A stretch of 64,000 nucleotides of DNA. Origin: Pycnococcus provasolii. Its lineage: Eukaryota; Chlorophyta; Pseudoscourfieldiophyceae; Pseudoscourfieldiales; Pycnococcaceae. Shown one piece after another: positions 1-9,560 of the stretch; positions within the stretch are counted from its first letter, which is position 1, and each line of letters begins with the position of its first letter. The stretch spans positions 186,001-250,000 of the forward strand of contig OW568891.1 of the NCBI GenBank assembly GCA_938743325.2, written 5' to 3'. The notes under the pieces are model-generated. The model did not search any database, was not told the origin of the DNA, and saw only the letters and a program-made list of their open reading frames with translations. Made by a program: the position numbers and the translations under genes.

Positions 1-3000
1 GTTGCGATAGGGTATATCATGCTCTGAATGCCGTCAACTGTGAGAGCCTGCTCCATCGAAGTGGCATTCATCGTGAAGTTCAAGATCTGTACAGACTGTT
101 GAAGTAATATCGTCTTTCCAGGCGTTGGTCGCGGCAACGGGAAAAGGTCTTTCACATTTTCTGGGTATATCCTGGTCAAATTCATCATCATACCAGAAAT
201 ATCCACGCCGCTGGGCGAAGCATTGGCTAATTGCTCGCATTTATCGATGGCTCCCGTGACGACAGCAAAACAGTCGGCATTCCAATAAGCAGAAGTAGAG
301 ACACCTGGGCACGACGGGTTTTGAACCTCGCAGGCGCTGTCGAACTTCGATACGTATTGCATGCACTCGGAGCATTGCAAATCGCGATTGCCCTTTAGGC
401 TTTGTAGGGTTGTCGCATTTAAGTGCGTCAACCCTTTTGCGCCTTCGCAATTCTTCTCCGCCTGTTGAAAAACAATTTCGCATTTCCTCGAGCACATGTC
501 TTCGAGCGGCGAACCAAAGCAAGCAGCCTGGAGTTCACGACCAGAGACTGCGCACGCATTGCAGCTATTATTCAACATTTTTTCAGCTTCCTTAAACATC
601 GTCGAATTTCCGCAATCTGATTTCAGCTCATCTATTGCTTTACTGCACTTGTTGTTGCAAATGGCGTTGGCAGCTTCTGTCTCATTCGACCCGGGCTTAG
701 CTTCGCACGATGTCTGAATTGCAGAGGAAACTTTCGTCATGCATTCCGAGCCTCCCGAGCACATCTGCTCCTGCATTCCTTGAAATGTTGTGAATTGGCT
801 TGTGGCGTTGCGGTAAGTGTCATCCTTCGGACACTTTTCCATGATGCCTTTCACGAGACTTACACAGGGCACTGAGCACAATTGTGAGTAGCCCATGTCG
901 CCTGATCCTGACGATGTGCTGTTGGACGCCATGCAAGCACTTTGCATCTGCAGCAGATCCTTGCCGCAAGGAGTACACGTCTTGTCGATGCTTGCTTTGA
1001 ACTGCGATACAATCTCGCTTCCGGAGCATATCCTCATTCCCTCAGAAAGAGTGTCCTGGCACTTACTCGAGCACATGGAATCTGGACTGCCGGCGAAGCA
1101 GCTCAACGACGCATTTGCAATAAACATGCTGCACTCAACACTGACCTGATCTTGCCTCGACTTCTTAAATGCATCGTAATTCTCCAGCAGAATGTCGGAT
1201 TGCTTTTCCGTGAGCTCGTATGGTCTAACTTCTAGCACCTGCAACACCAGAGATTTGGAATCTTTCGTAAGGGTTATATCGGGCTTCGTTGCATTCAATG
1301 TCTCAAGTGCTTGACCAGCCTTTGAGAACGCAGAAGCTCCTTGACTGTTGGCGTTCATTTTCGTTCCAAGAACAACCATCAAAGTCTTGTTGCTCTCAGC
1401 CACAAGATGACGCTTGTGCGTCATCTTGTCCACCCAACCGCCGTAAAACACCATTTGCTCTATCTTCGCTGCACTCCTTTCACTTTCAGTGACATTTGCG
1501 AACGCGGCCTTGTCTGCCTCCGGTATGAGTAGTGCCTCCAGATCAAAGTTGTCTACAGTACCACTCTTAACTTCAAAAGTCCATACAGAAATTCCACGAA
1601 GGGTCAATTCAGAATCGGCTAACCCGCTCAAAGCACCGCTGGCGGTTGCGTTGCATACTCGCTTCGCAAGGCGAATCACGTGGCTATACGCCGCCTCGAA
1701 AAAGCCACCTTTTCCAGAGTAGTAATTGTACGGGTACCAGTTGTAGTTCATCTCCGGGTACATGTCCGAAATTGAAGCAATGCCCTGACCAGGGAACGGA
1801 GAGCTGCCGTAGCCATCGCCCTCGCCAGGGTACGGAGAGCTGCCGTAGCCATCGCCCTCGCCAGGGTGCGGAGAGCTGCCGTAGCCATCGCCCTCGCCAG
1901 GGTACGGAGAGCCGCCCATCATCGCCTTCGACACCTGTTCAGACAAACACGTCAGCAGATTCTCGCCACTCTTCGACTCGCATGGCTCGCCGTCAAAGCC
2001 GTCGGGTATCGGCGTGCCTTCCGGAAGTGTACCCAGCAAGCACTTGTCGAAGTCGTCGCCCGTCTTACCCTCGCACTTCTTGATCTCGTCGAGGGGATTG
2101 CTCATGCCCGGATACGAAGGGGCGCCAGAGCCCGGGCTCATACCAGGGTACGGAGAGCCGCCCATCATCGCCTTCGTCACCTGTTCAGACAAACACGTCA
2201 GCAGATTCTCGCCACTCTTCGACTCGCATGGCTCGCCGTCAAAGCCGTCGGGTATCGGCGTGCCTTCCGGAAGTGTACCCAGCAAGCACTTGTCGAAGTC
2301 GTCGCCCGTCTTACCCTCGCACTTCTTGATCTCGTCGAGGGGATTGCTCATGCCCGGATACGAAGGGACGCCAGAGCCTGGGCTCATACCAGGGATGGTC
2401 GGAAACTGCTGCTGGAGGCGTCGGCGCATCCCCGGACTTCCATACATGTACGGGCTTGGTGATTCATACATTTCCGGACTCATGTACGGTGAGTACGTGT
2501 AAGTGTCATCCGATGCGCAAGCTTTCGCCAATGTAACGATGGAAGCACCACATGATGACGATGCTGGCACGAAACACAGCGGCAAAACATCGCTGGGCCC
2601 AATACTATTTCGTGTTGCTGTCTCTAAAATTGTAATCAGTGTTTCGTGCGATGCCAAGTCCGGGCCTGTGTAAGCCTGTGTATTTGGCATTTCCAAATTT
2701 GGGAATAAACTTCCCATCCCAGATAATATGTCGGACATTCCCGACGTCATGTCCGGGAACGGAGAGCTGCCGTAGCCATCGCCCTCGCCAGGGTACGGAG
2801 AGCCGCCCATCATCGCCTTCGACACCTGTTCAGACAAACACGTCAGCAGATTCTCGCCACTCTTCGACTCGCATGGCTCGCCGTCAAAGCCGTCGGGTAT
2901 CGGCGTGCCTTCCGGAAGTGTACCCAGCAAGCACTTGTCGAAGTCGTCGCCCGTCTTACCCTCGCACTTCTTGATCTCGTCGAGGGGATTGCTCATGCCC

Positions 3001-6000
3001 GGATACGAAGGGGCGCCAGAGCCTGGGCTCATACCAGGGTACGGAGAGCCGCCCATCATCGCCTTCGACACCTGTTCAGACAAACACGTCAGCAGATTCT
3101 CGCCACTCTTCGACTCGCATGGCTCGCCGTCAAAGCCGTCGGGTATCGGCGTGCCTTCCGGAAGTGTACCCAGCAAGCACTTGTCGAAGTCGTCGCCCGT
3201 CTTACCCTCGCACTTCTTGATCTCGTCGAGGGGATTGCTCATGCCCGGAGACGAAGGGACGCCAGAGCCTGGGCTCATACCAGGGTACGGAGAGCCGCCC
3301 ATCATCGCCTTCGTCACCTGTTCAGACAAACACGTCAGCAGATTCTCGCCACTCTTCGACTCGCATGGCTCGCCGTCAAAGCCGTCGGGTATCGGCGTGC
3401 CTTCCGGAAGTGTACCCAGCAAGCACTTGTCGAAGTCGTCGCCCGTCTTACCCTCGCACTTCTTGATCTCGTCTAGGGGATTGCTCATGCCCGGATACGA
3501 AGGGGCGCCAGAGCCCGGGCTCATACCAGGGTACGGAGAGCCGCCCATCATCGCCTTCGACACCTGTTCAGACAAACACGTCAGCAGATTCTCGCCACTC
3601 TTCGACTCGCATGGCTCGCCGTCAAAGCCGTCGGGTATCGGCGTGCCTTCCGGAAGTGTACCCAGCAAGCACTTGTCGAAGTCGTCGCCCGTCTTACCTT
3701 CGCACTTCTTGATCTCGTCGAGGGGATTGCTCATGCCAGGGTACGAAGGGACGCCAGAGCCTGGGCTCATACCAGGGATGGTCGGAAACTGCTGCTGGAG
3801 GCGTCGGCGCATCCCCGGACTTCCATACATGTACGGGCTTGGTGATCCATACATGTACGGCGGTTGCATGCTCTGATGGAGGTCTTTCGTGTACTTCCTC
3901 ACGAGTTGATAGATCACGTCCTCGACACCCCGCGCATCTAATTCGCAAGACTTTGCCATCTCCAGATAGCTGATACCGCATTCAGAGCAGCTGTTTTCCT
4001 GATATTCAATCATTAAGAGTGCGGATGTGGGGTACGTAAAGCTGCAGTCATTGCTCATGGCACTGAGTGTTGAATTGCATGATGATGCGTTTCCCTGCGT
4101 GGTGTTAGAAGCCACTGGAAGTCCGCAAAACATTTCGCGATATGTAGAGAATTCCGGTTGAGCGGGCAAGCCACAGGCAGTGCCGGTTCCATAAAAGGTG
4201 CTATTCAAATCGCAAGATCCGGGACTTGTGGAATTCGATGGTGTACCCGGTGTACCCGGTGTACCACCAGTTTCCGGGAACGGCTTGGCGTCTCCACAAG
4301 ACAGCATTTTCCTTACGAGGCTTGCTTGAAAAGCAATCGAGGCACCACAGGTGTCTGCCGATGTTGATTGATCGGGTGAATAAAACACCTTAATAGCGGC
4401 GGTGCAGGCCTCAGAGCATGCGCTCTCAATTCCACTGCAGGCAAGAGTGATTGAATGACTCGCTCGATCAGGGCAGTCGAATCCATGGGGAATCAAATTA
4501 AATTTGACAAGGTCCGTCTCCTGAATATCAATGGATCCATATTGCCCATATGATTCGTCTCCAAGTGCGACCATCATCGAGCCTGTTGCGCCTTTGCTCA
4601 CGCGGATGGTACTTGCCGATGAGCCGATCGTGAAATTGCCATAGACGGACGCGTTCGCACCAATCTCGATGAATCCGTGGTTAGACGAGTTGTTGAAAGT
4701 ATAATATCCGCTTTCGACTGTGATATTCCCATAATTTGTGCAGTTTTGCAGTTCGGCAGTCGCGTAATCAATTTCGAGTTTGCCATAGTTCACCGTGTCA
4801 TTGATAGAGTGCATGCCGCCTGACATCACGACTTCGCCGAAATTCGTCACCTCGGTCAATAAGCCAGTGCCATTATTCAACGTTCCAGACACGTTCCCAT
4901 GGTTAGTCACGTTGAACAGAAGAATGTTGTTGACGTTGTTGAATTTAATGTTTCCGCCGTTAACTACGTCGATTGCTGCAACGCTCTCCGAAGCTGTGAA
5001 GCTCACTTGACCCGCATTCTGAAATCCCTGCAACGCAACTTCACCACGCGGGGCAGAAAAGTTCACCGTGGCGAGGCTCAAGCCACCCGATAAGAAGAAG
5101 TTCCCCCATGCAAGCTCCGACGGCGTGGTGTAGTTCATCATAACCGCGTTGACGATGACGTACCAGATACTCGGCCGAAGCTTAGCGGTGAGTGGGCGTT
5201 CCATTCCGTCGACGGCATTGAGAGCGCCGTTGAATACGGGTTCAGTAATTAGTGCGCAGCTCGCATTCGAGGTGAAGTCGCTCAACGTGATTGTCGCGTT
5301 AGCAATGCCGGGCCTCGGCAAAATACGGCCGTCGACGTTCCGCATCATCCCGATCGTCGTATTTTTTCGACCCGCCGCCATGTCGGCCCACGACTGCTCT
5401 GCCGTCTGATTTTTCAGCTCGTCCATGAGCACGCCGCACGAGGGAACGGAGTAGCTGCCCGCATCCGAAAGCTGGTACACGTCCTTGAACTCGAGCGTGT
5501 GGCTCGGCGAGGTGGAGCACGAATGTCCCTTCGGCAGCGGCGGCGCGCCGCCCGTGTTATTGCTGTCCGCACATACTGAAAGCGGGAAGTAGTCGCGTGC
5601 CGTCGTCTCGTTGAATGTGCGCTCGCTGCAGATTGACTGCATTGTGCGCGCACAGACGTCGCTTAGAGTGTCGTTCTTGTGCGCAGCTCCCTTGTCATCA
5701 CAGCAAACATTGGACGTCCCGTTCACGCATGAAGATGCTGTAAAGTTGCCGCTCGCGTCAAAGCACTGCTTACGACTATCCTGAAAGCTAAGCCACTTCG
5801 TGTTGGCAGTGAGCAGCGTCTTGTACCAGAAGGTCGAGAATCGCTGCAAGACGTTAGAATACACGCGAAAATCTTCCGTAGAAGTAATATCCGATGCTGA
5901 TTCGGAATAGCTTGCGTTTGAGAAACCGCCTGAGGTCCCGTTCGTGCCATTACTCGGTATAGACACCGGCGGAGCTCCATATGTGGTATTCGTGGCGTTG

Positions 6001-6362
6001 CCGGGAGCCAGCGGCGTCGTCGCGTTCGTCGCGTTCGTGGCGTTGCCGGGAGCCAACATCGTCGTCGCGTTCGTCGCGTTCGTCGCGTTGCCGGGAGCCA
6101 GCATCGTCGTCGTGTTCGTCGCGTTCGTCGCGTTGCCGGGAGCCAGCATCGTCGTCGTGTTCGTCGCGTTCGTCGCGTTGACGGGAGCCAGCATCGTCGT
6201 CGCGTTCGTCGCGTTCGTCGCGTTGACGGGAGCCAGCATCGTCGTCGCGTTCGTCGCGTTGGACTGCGCCGCGACCGTTGATCCACCGACACACGCTAGC
6301 AGAAGAACGGCGACGAGCGGCGTCGCCATCCTCCTATTCCGCATAGACGAGAAGTTTGCCAT
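1..6362 (-). CDS. Giant secreted Cys-rich, N-glycosylation-rich repeat protein (5' complete, C-terminus beyond window)
   Basis: From the ATG at 6362 the minus frame stays open to position 1 (over 2,100 codons). The N-terminus is a signal peptide: basic start, then the hydrophobic core TPLVAVLLLACVGGSTVAA. Next come five to six units built from NATNAT-TMLAP, where every NAT is an N-glycosylation sequon, so a densely glycosylated stalk is likely. Then a Cys-containing region, a stretch of N(Y/F/H)G-spaced repeats (about 4550-5050) that looks like a right-handed beta-helix, two higher-order blocks of an 82-residue four-Cys repeat, GDGYGSSPYPGE repeats, and a long Cys-rich region with paired-Cys helices (1-1200). 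The RRRLQQQ motif appears twice. No family is recognised. Role inferred: extracellular matrix, scale or adhesion protein. It is divergent with the gene at 6976. Confidence 0.8.
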   Translation of the reverse strand, partial: MANFSSMRNRRMATPLVAVLLLACVGGSTVAAQSNATNATTMLAPVNATNATNATTMLAPVNATNATNTTTMLAPGNATNATNTTTMLAPGNATNATNATTMLAPGNATNATNATTPLAPGNATNTTYGAPPVSIPSNGTNGTSGGFSNASYSESASDITSTEDFRVYSNVLQRFSTFWYKTLLTANTKWLSFQDSRKQCFDASGNFTASSCVNGTSNVCCDDKGAAHKNDTLSDVCARTMQSICSERTFNETTARDYFPLSVCADSNNTGGAPPLPKGHSCSTSPSHTLEFKDVYQLSDAGSYSVPSCGVLMDELKNQTAEQSWADMAAGRKNTTIGMMRNVDGRILPRPGIANATITLSDFTSNASCALITEPVFNGALNAVDGMERPLTAKLRPSIWYVIVNAVMMNYTTPSELAWGNFFLSGGLSLATVNFSAPRGEVALQGFQNAGQVSFTASESVAAIDVVNGGNIKFNNVNNILLFNVTNHGNVSGTLNNGTGLLTEVTNFGEVVMSGGMHSINDTVNYGKLEIDYATAELQNCTNYGNITVESGYYTFNNSSNHGFIEIGANASVYGNFTIGSSASTIRVSKGATGSMMVALGDESYGQYGSIDIQETDLVKFNLIPHGFDCPDRASHSITLACSGIESACSEACTAAIKVFYSPDQSTSADTCGASIAFQASLVRKMLSCGDAKPFPETGGTPGTPGTPSNSTSPGSCDLNSTFYGTGTACGLPAQPEFSTYREMFCGLPVASNTTQGNASSCNSTLSAMSNDCSFTYPTSALLMIEYQENSCSECGISYLEMAKSCELDARGVEDVIYQLVRKYTKDLHQSMQPPYMYGSPSPYMYGSPGMRRRLQQQFPTIPGMSPGSGVPSYPGMSNPLDEIKKCEGKTGDDFDKCLLGTLPEGTPIPDGFDGEPCESKSGENLLTCLSEQVSKAMMGGSPYPGMSPGSGAPSYPGMSNPLDEIKKCEGKTGDDFDKCLLGTLPEGTPIPDGFDGEPCESKSGENLLTCLSEQVTKAMMGGSPYPGMSPGSGVPSSPGMSNPLDEIKKCEGKTGDDFDKCLLGTLPEGTPIPDGFDGEPCESKSGENLLTCLSEQVSKAMMGGSPYPGMSPGSGAPSYPGMSNPLDEIKKCEGKTGDDFDKCLLGTLPEGTPIPDGFDGEPCESKSGENLLTCLSEQVSKAMMGGSPYPGEGDGYGSSPFPDMTSGMSDILSGMGSLFPNLEMPNTQAYTGPDLASHETLITILETATRNSIGPSDVLPLCFVPASSSCGASIVTLAKACASDDTYTYSPYMSPEMYESPSPYMYGSPGMRRRLQQQFPTIPGMSPGSGVPSYPGMSNPLDEIKKCEGKTGDDFDKCLLGTLPEGTPIPDGFDGEPCESKSGENLLTCLSEQVTKAMMGGSPYPGMSPGSGAPSYPGMSNPLDEIKKCEGKTGDDFDKCLLGTLPEGTPIPDGFDGEPCESKSGENLLTCLSEQVSKAMMGGSPYPGEGDGYGSSPHPGEGDGYGSSPYPGEGDGYGSSPFPGQGIASISDMYPEMNYNWYPYNYYSGKGGFFEAAYSHVIRLAKRVCNATASGALSGLADSELTLRGISVWTFEVKSGTVDNFDLEALLIPEADKAAFANVTESERSAAKIEQMVFYGGWVDKMTHKRHLVAESNKTLMVVLGTKMNANSQGASAFSKAGQALETLNATKPDITLTKDSKSLVLQVLEVRPYELTEKQSDILLENYDAFKKSRQDQVSVECSMFIANASLSCFAGSPDSMCSSKCQDTLSEGMRICSGSEIVSQFKASIDKTCTPCGKDLLQMQSACMASNSTSSGSGDMGYSQLCSVPCVSLVKGIMEKCPKDDTYRNATSQFTTFQGMQEQMCSGGSECMTKVSSAIQTSCEAKPGSNETEAANAICNNKCSKAIDELKSDCGNSTMFKEAEKMLNNSCNACAVSGRELQAACFGSPLEDMCSRKCEIVFQQAEKNCEGAKGLTHLNATTLQSLKGNRDLQCSECMQYVSKFDSACEVQNPSCPGVSTSAYWNADCFAVVTGAIDKCEQLANASPSGVDISGMMMNLTRIYPENVKDLFPLPRPTPGKTILLQQSVQILNFTMNATSMEQALTVDGIQSMIYPIA
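1911..3785 (-). repeat. Six copies of a 246-bp (82-aa) coding tandem repeat in two blocks
   Basis: The unit recurs at exactly 246-bp spacing, with unit starts (GCCGCCCAT on the + strand) at 1911 and 2157, then 2802, 3048, 3294 and 3540. Each encodes on the minus strand a four-Cys module beginning NPLDEIKKCEGKTGDDFDKC and ending in a PYPGMSPGSG linker. Block 1 (two copies) and block 2 (four copies) are followed by the same RRRLQQQFPTIPGMS-coding segment (2393-2465 and 3775-3850), so a larger unit was duplicated and then expanded. Copies are almost identical, with only a few alternating variants, which indicates recent expansion or homogenisation. Confidence 0.92.
5990..6275 (-). repeat. 45-bp minisatellite encoding NATNAT-rich sequon repeats
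   Basis: Six near-identical 45-bp units of the giant secreted protein gene encode (V/G)NATNATNATTMLAP-type modules. The opposite strand also stays open across the array because the unit length is a multiple of three. Confidence 0.85.
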
Positions 6363-6975
6363 GTGGTTGTCTTAGAATAAGCGGCCGCAAACTTTACGTA
6401 AGCTCCTAACGCGGCCGCAAACACACACTTGCTGATCGATCCACTGCTGAAGAAACACTTAAGCGTCCAAAGCAGTCAGTCAGTCACGAGCTTGCCAACG
6501 CGGCAATAAAGCCAGTTTTATGCGCCCACCGCCGCTTCTTCTTCTTCTCGAAAGAGAACAGTTCGTGAAGGGGAGAGGAGAGGTGTTCGAGCGCACGCAC
6601 GCTCCCGCCTCCCGCCTCCCGCCTAAAACGTACTCTTAAAGGTTTGCTTTTGCAAACAGCGAAAACCCGTCGGCCTGAGTGGGGGTTGGGAATGGGGGGG
6701 GGGGGGGGGGGGGGGTTTGAATAGGGTGATTTGAATCAGTATTTGGAATGGAAAATGGGAATCCGTAGACCAAGGGCACATTACGTTAATATGCCCTTGC
6801 GTAGACGGAAGTTCGGGGTGGGAAGTTCGGGGTTTGATGTTCGTTAGGGTTAGGGTTAGGGTTAGGGTTAGGGTTAGGGTTACGTCTCCCCGGTTTTTCT
6901 GCCTCCCCATATTCCTTCTTCGGCACCAGTCGGGAGTTTGTGATTTTGCCTCTTGTTTTTTTTGTTTTAAGTAAG
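6363..6975. promoter_or_regulatory. Divergent intergenic region with poly-G tract and telomere-like array
   Basis: This 0.6-kb region separates divergent genes. It holds a 22-base G run (6694-6715) and a perfect (GGGTTA)n array at 6843-6882, about 95 nt upstream of the ATG at 6976. Two NotI-like GCGGCCGCAAAC direct repeats lie near 6381-6425 next to the minus-strand start. I see no additional gene. Confidence 0.6.
6843..6882 (+). repeat. Interstitial telomere-like (GGGTTA)n array
   Basis: About six and a half uninterrupted hexamers lie just upstream of the EMAPII-like gene. The tract is flanked by genes on both sides, so it is not a chromosome end. Confidence 0.95.
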
Positions 6976-7773
6976 ATGCCTCCGCAGCTGGCGGCGGAGC
7001 GCGCACTCGGACTCCTTGACGCGATTTTGGCGAACCTCTCGTCAACAGCGTCATCACAACAAGCGGCGAACCTGAAGGCGAACCTGAAGGCAAGATCGCA
7101 GTTGGCTCAGCCAAATGGATCCAAAAAGAAGGGTTCAGAAGGGTTAGACCAGGCGATCCCTAACAAGCAACCTGAGAAGTCCGCTGGGAAGAAGAAAAAT
7201 CCAACATCGCCTGCAGCGCCTGCAGCTATTAAAGCCACCACAGCTCTCGCAGGTAACGCGCCCGTTGACATCTCGCGTGTCATGATTAAAGTCGGCACCA
7301 TCAAGGAGGTGGGCAAGCACCCCGACGCCGACGCGCTGTACGTCGAGAAGATCGACCTCGGAGAAGACGGTGGGCCGCGAACCGTCGTGAGCGGTTTGGT
7401 CAAGCACTACCCGCTGGAGGAGATGCAGAATCGCCGCGTTCTCGTCGTCTGCAACCTGAAGCCTGCGAAGATGCGAGGCGTGGAGTCACAGGGGATGGTA
7501 CTATGCGCAACCGGCGAAGATGGCAAGGTGGAGTTTGTTGAGCCTCCTGAGGGCGTTCCGAACGGCGAGCGCGTGCTCTTCCCCGGGTACACAGACGTCG
7601 CGGGCATCGCGGATCCCGAGTCGCCGTTTATGCACCCGAAGAAGAAGATGTGGGAGGCTGTGCAGGTTGACTTGGCGGTGTCTGGCGGCGTCGCAACATA
7701 CAAGGGCGTGCCTTTCGGGACGACAGGCGGCGCGTGTCGGCCTCGCAGTGTACCGAGTGGCGAAATCAGGTAA
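6976..7773 (+). CDS. tRNA-binding (EMAPII/Arc1p C-terminal-like) domain protein
   Basis: The ATG at 6976 follows the telomere-like array. The first ~90 residues are Ala/Lys-rich and low in complexity (KSAGKKKNPTSPAAPAA), typical of the linker in multisynthetase-complex cofactors. From about residue 95 an OB-fold tRNA-binding domain follows: VDISRVMIKVGTIKEVGKHP, DADALYVEKIDLGE, VVSGLVKHY, VVCNLKPAKMRGVESQGMVL and a C-terminal GVPFGTTGGACR. This is the standard layout of AIMP1/EMAPII, Arc1p and the C-terminal extension of plant MetRS. Expected role: non-specific tRNA delivery to aminoacyl-tRNA synthetases in the cytosol. There is no catalytic synthetase domain, so it is a stand-alone cofactor. 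Confidence 0.9.
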   Translation: MPPQLAAERALGLLDAILANLSSTASSQQAANLKANLKARSQLAQPNGSKKKGSEGLDQAIPNKQPEKSAGKKKNPTSPAAPAAIKATTALAGNAPVDISRVMIKVGTIKEVGKHPDADALYVEKIDLGEDGGPRTVVSGLVKHYPLEEMQNRRVLVVCNLKPAKMRGVESQGMVLCATGEDGKVEFVEPPEGVPNGERVLFPGYTDVAGIADPESPFMHPKKKMWEAVQVDLAVSGGVATYKGVPFGTTGGACRPRSVPSGEIR

Positions 7774-7910
7774 CACGAAAAGAACTCACAACACAAACAA
7801 CTCATACATACTACCCTACATGTACTACGATATAGTAAGCCGCCATCATAACCGAAGCACGCAAAGCACAAAAAAAACACAAGACACAAGAACCCTAAAC
7901 CCCGAACTAG

Positions 7911-7942
7911 CCCTAACCCTAACCCTAACCCTAACCCTAACT
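7911..7942 (-). repeat. Interstitial telomere-like (CCCTAA)n array
   Basis: About five CCCTAA hexamers lie about 90 nt upstream of the ATG at 8032 and about 140 nt after the stop of the tRNA-binding gene. The orientation relative to the downstream gene is opposite to that at 6843. Confidence 0.95.
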
Positions 7943-8031
7943 CAAAACCCTATTCAAGTTTCGTTTGTTGACCACCAGGTGTCCTCCGGAGAACGCCTTT
8001 TACCAACCTGTCTTGTACAGTATTTTACAAC

Positions 8032-9354
8032 ATGGCGGTGGCGTGTGCTCCAAGTGCTGCGTGTGCTGCGTGTGCTGCGTGTGCTGCGTGCAAGTCCTCA
8101 CCAGGTGGACTCCTTCGTGGTGGCGGCAGTGGACGTGGTGACTCAGCGTTCGGGACTCCTTCTTCTGCTTCTGCTTCTCCTTCTCCTTCTGCTTCTCTTA
8201 AGCTTAATAATACAAGTTCACGAACGTTTCAAGGAACTTGCATTTCAACCTGCGGCCTCAGTGGTGGTTTCAGTACGGCGCGTTTCCTATTCGTATTTCT
8301 TTTCTTAGTGGTGGCAGCTTGCACAGGCAGTTTTCGGGGTGTCGTCGTCGTCGCAGCAGCAGAAGATTCAGAGCCTCGTAATCAAGGCATATTGAGCTCT
8401 TCGCCGTCGTCCGCATCATCGGCATCATCGGCGGACGTTGAGGACGTTCTACACAATGACAAGCAAAACGACGGCTCAAAGGAACTTGACGGCTCGGCGG
8501 ATACTGCTGTGCACCCTTCTGAGAAGAATGCTGGCGCCTCCTCCAGGGGAGAATCGACACATGGCGATATCGCACAGTCACAGCTGGCGTCGTCGTCGGC
8601 GGCGCAACCTCGCGAAAGCTCGGAAGATAAAAGAAGGAGAGAACTCCTACAGGCAACGGCACCGCCGGCGCAGGCACCGGCGGGCGACGGGGGCGGCACA
8701 CCCGCTACTCCAACTGGGACGCCAGCGCCAGCTGACGGGGACGCAAGTGCAGACCTTCAGCCTATGACTGTTGTGTACAACCGCGACGACTTCACGCGCG
8801 CTGGACCGTACCCGTACAAGGAGTGCATTCGCCAGCCAGGCGAAATCGGAAACGACCCGGCGAAAACGCACGCGCAGTGCATACCCATAGAGGCTGGTGA
8901 GCTCACGTTCTGCGGAGGTGTCGCGTACGACGCGTGCATGCGTGTTGGCAACCCGTCGGACTACGACCTCGCCATTGAGGCGAGCTACCTCAAACGCGTC
9001 ACGTACTCAAACACAGAGGAAACGCAGACAGCTGCGTGCATGGGCGCTTTCAAGAGCTTTCTTTGTGCCAACGCCTTCCCGCAGTGCCTCGAGTACGCCG
9101 AGCTTTTCGGACAGAGCGCCGAATTTGAGCGCTACTACGAAATTCCACTGTGCTGGGGCTTCTGCGTGAGCAGCGAAATGGCGTGTCTTGCTGACGGAAA
9201 CGCCGCCGCGCTCGCGTGTATGAAACTCGTCGAGATTGGACGCGTGGCGCCGGACAGACCTGGCATCATCTGCCAAGGTGCAGGTCATGCAATGCACGCG
9301 GCCGTTGCCGTGGTATGGGCAGTCCTTGTCGTCATGGCCACGTCGCCAGGCTAG
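8032..9354 (+). CDS. Secreted or GPI-anchored protein with a Frizzled-type cysteine-rich domain
   Basis: 440 residues. An Ala/Cys/Ser-rich N-terminus is followed by a hydrophobic segment (ARFLFVFLFLVVAACTG, about residues 83-100) acting as signal peptide or anchor. A Ser/Ala/Pro-rich linker includes RRRELLQA. The C-terminal half is a Cys domain with the Fz-CRD spacing: ELTFCGGVAYDAC, then TAACMGAFKSFLCANAFPQC, then IPLCWGFCVSSEMAC. The last 20 residues are hydrophobic (AAVAVVWAVLVVMATSPG) with no charged tail, as in a GPI-attachment signal. Fz-CRDs bind lipids or Wnts in animals, and in protists their ligands are unknown. The start is uncertain because the hydrophobic segment lies unusually far from the ATG. 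The GPI8 gene at 41877 would supply the transamidase. Confidence 0.7.
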   Translation: MAVACAPSAACAACAACAACKSSPGGLLRGGGSGRGDSAFGTPSSASASPSPSASLKLNNTSSRTFQGTCISTCGLSGGFSTARFLFVFLFLVVAACTGSFRGVVVVAAAEDSEPRNQGILSSSPSSASSASSADVEDVLHNDKQNDGSKELDGSADTAVHPSEKNAGASSRGESTHGDIAQSQLASSSAAQPRESSEDKRRRELLQATAPPAQAPAGDGGGTPATPTGTPAPADGDASADLQPMTVVYNRDDFTRAGPYPYKECIRQPGEIGNDPAKTHAQCIPIEAGELTFCGGVAYDACMRVGNPSDYDLAIEASYLKRVTYSNTEETQTAACMGAFKSFLCANAFPQCLEYAELFGQSAEFERYYEIPLCWGFCVSSEMACLADGNAAALACMKLVEIGRVAPDRPGIICQGAGHAMHAAVAVVWAVLVVMATSPG

Positions 9355-9560
9355 CTGCCATATGCGCAAGTGCGCATACATACTGTAACTGTAATCGATA
9401 TACAATATTCTTTTATGAATTAATATTAGAATTGATTTACACACCAGGTGACTTCGAACAGTCCTACGATGATAGCCTCCCCCCTGACTCTTATCACGAC
9501 TGGATAGTCTATATATATTTGTATGTAATAGTTACAATAGTACGGTACATAATTATTAGA
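9355..9560. other. Short convergent 3' region
   Basis: AT-rich spacer between two convergent genes. It contains TGTAA motifs on the + strand (near 9384) and on the - strand (near 9528), which would fit the green-algal poly(A) signal for both transcripts. Confidence 0.45.

Noticed and set aside
1911-3785. CRISPR or satellite array
   Set aside because: Unit is 246 bp without spacers and codes in frame for a Cys module.
1866-3876. Long plus-strand open frames across the tandem repeats (up to 323 codons)
   Set aside because: They are by-products of a 246-bp (multiple of three) repeat. The minus frame is the one continuous with a signal peptide and Cys-rich sequence.
5944-6375. Plus-strand hydrophobic repeat frame (VVAFVAFVALPGA)
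   Set aside because: Antisense of the NAT sequon array. No start context or extension beyond the repeat.
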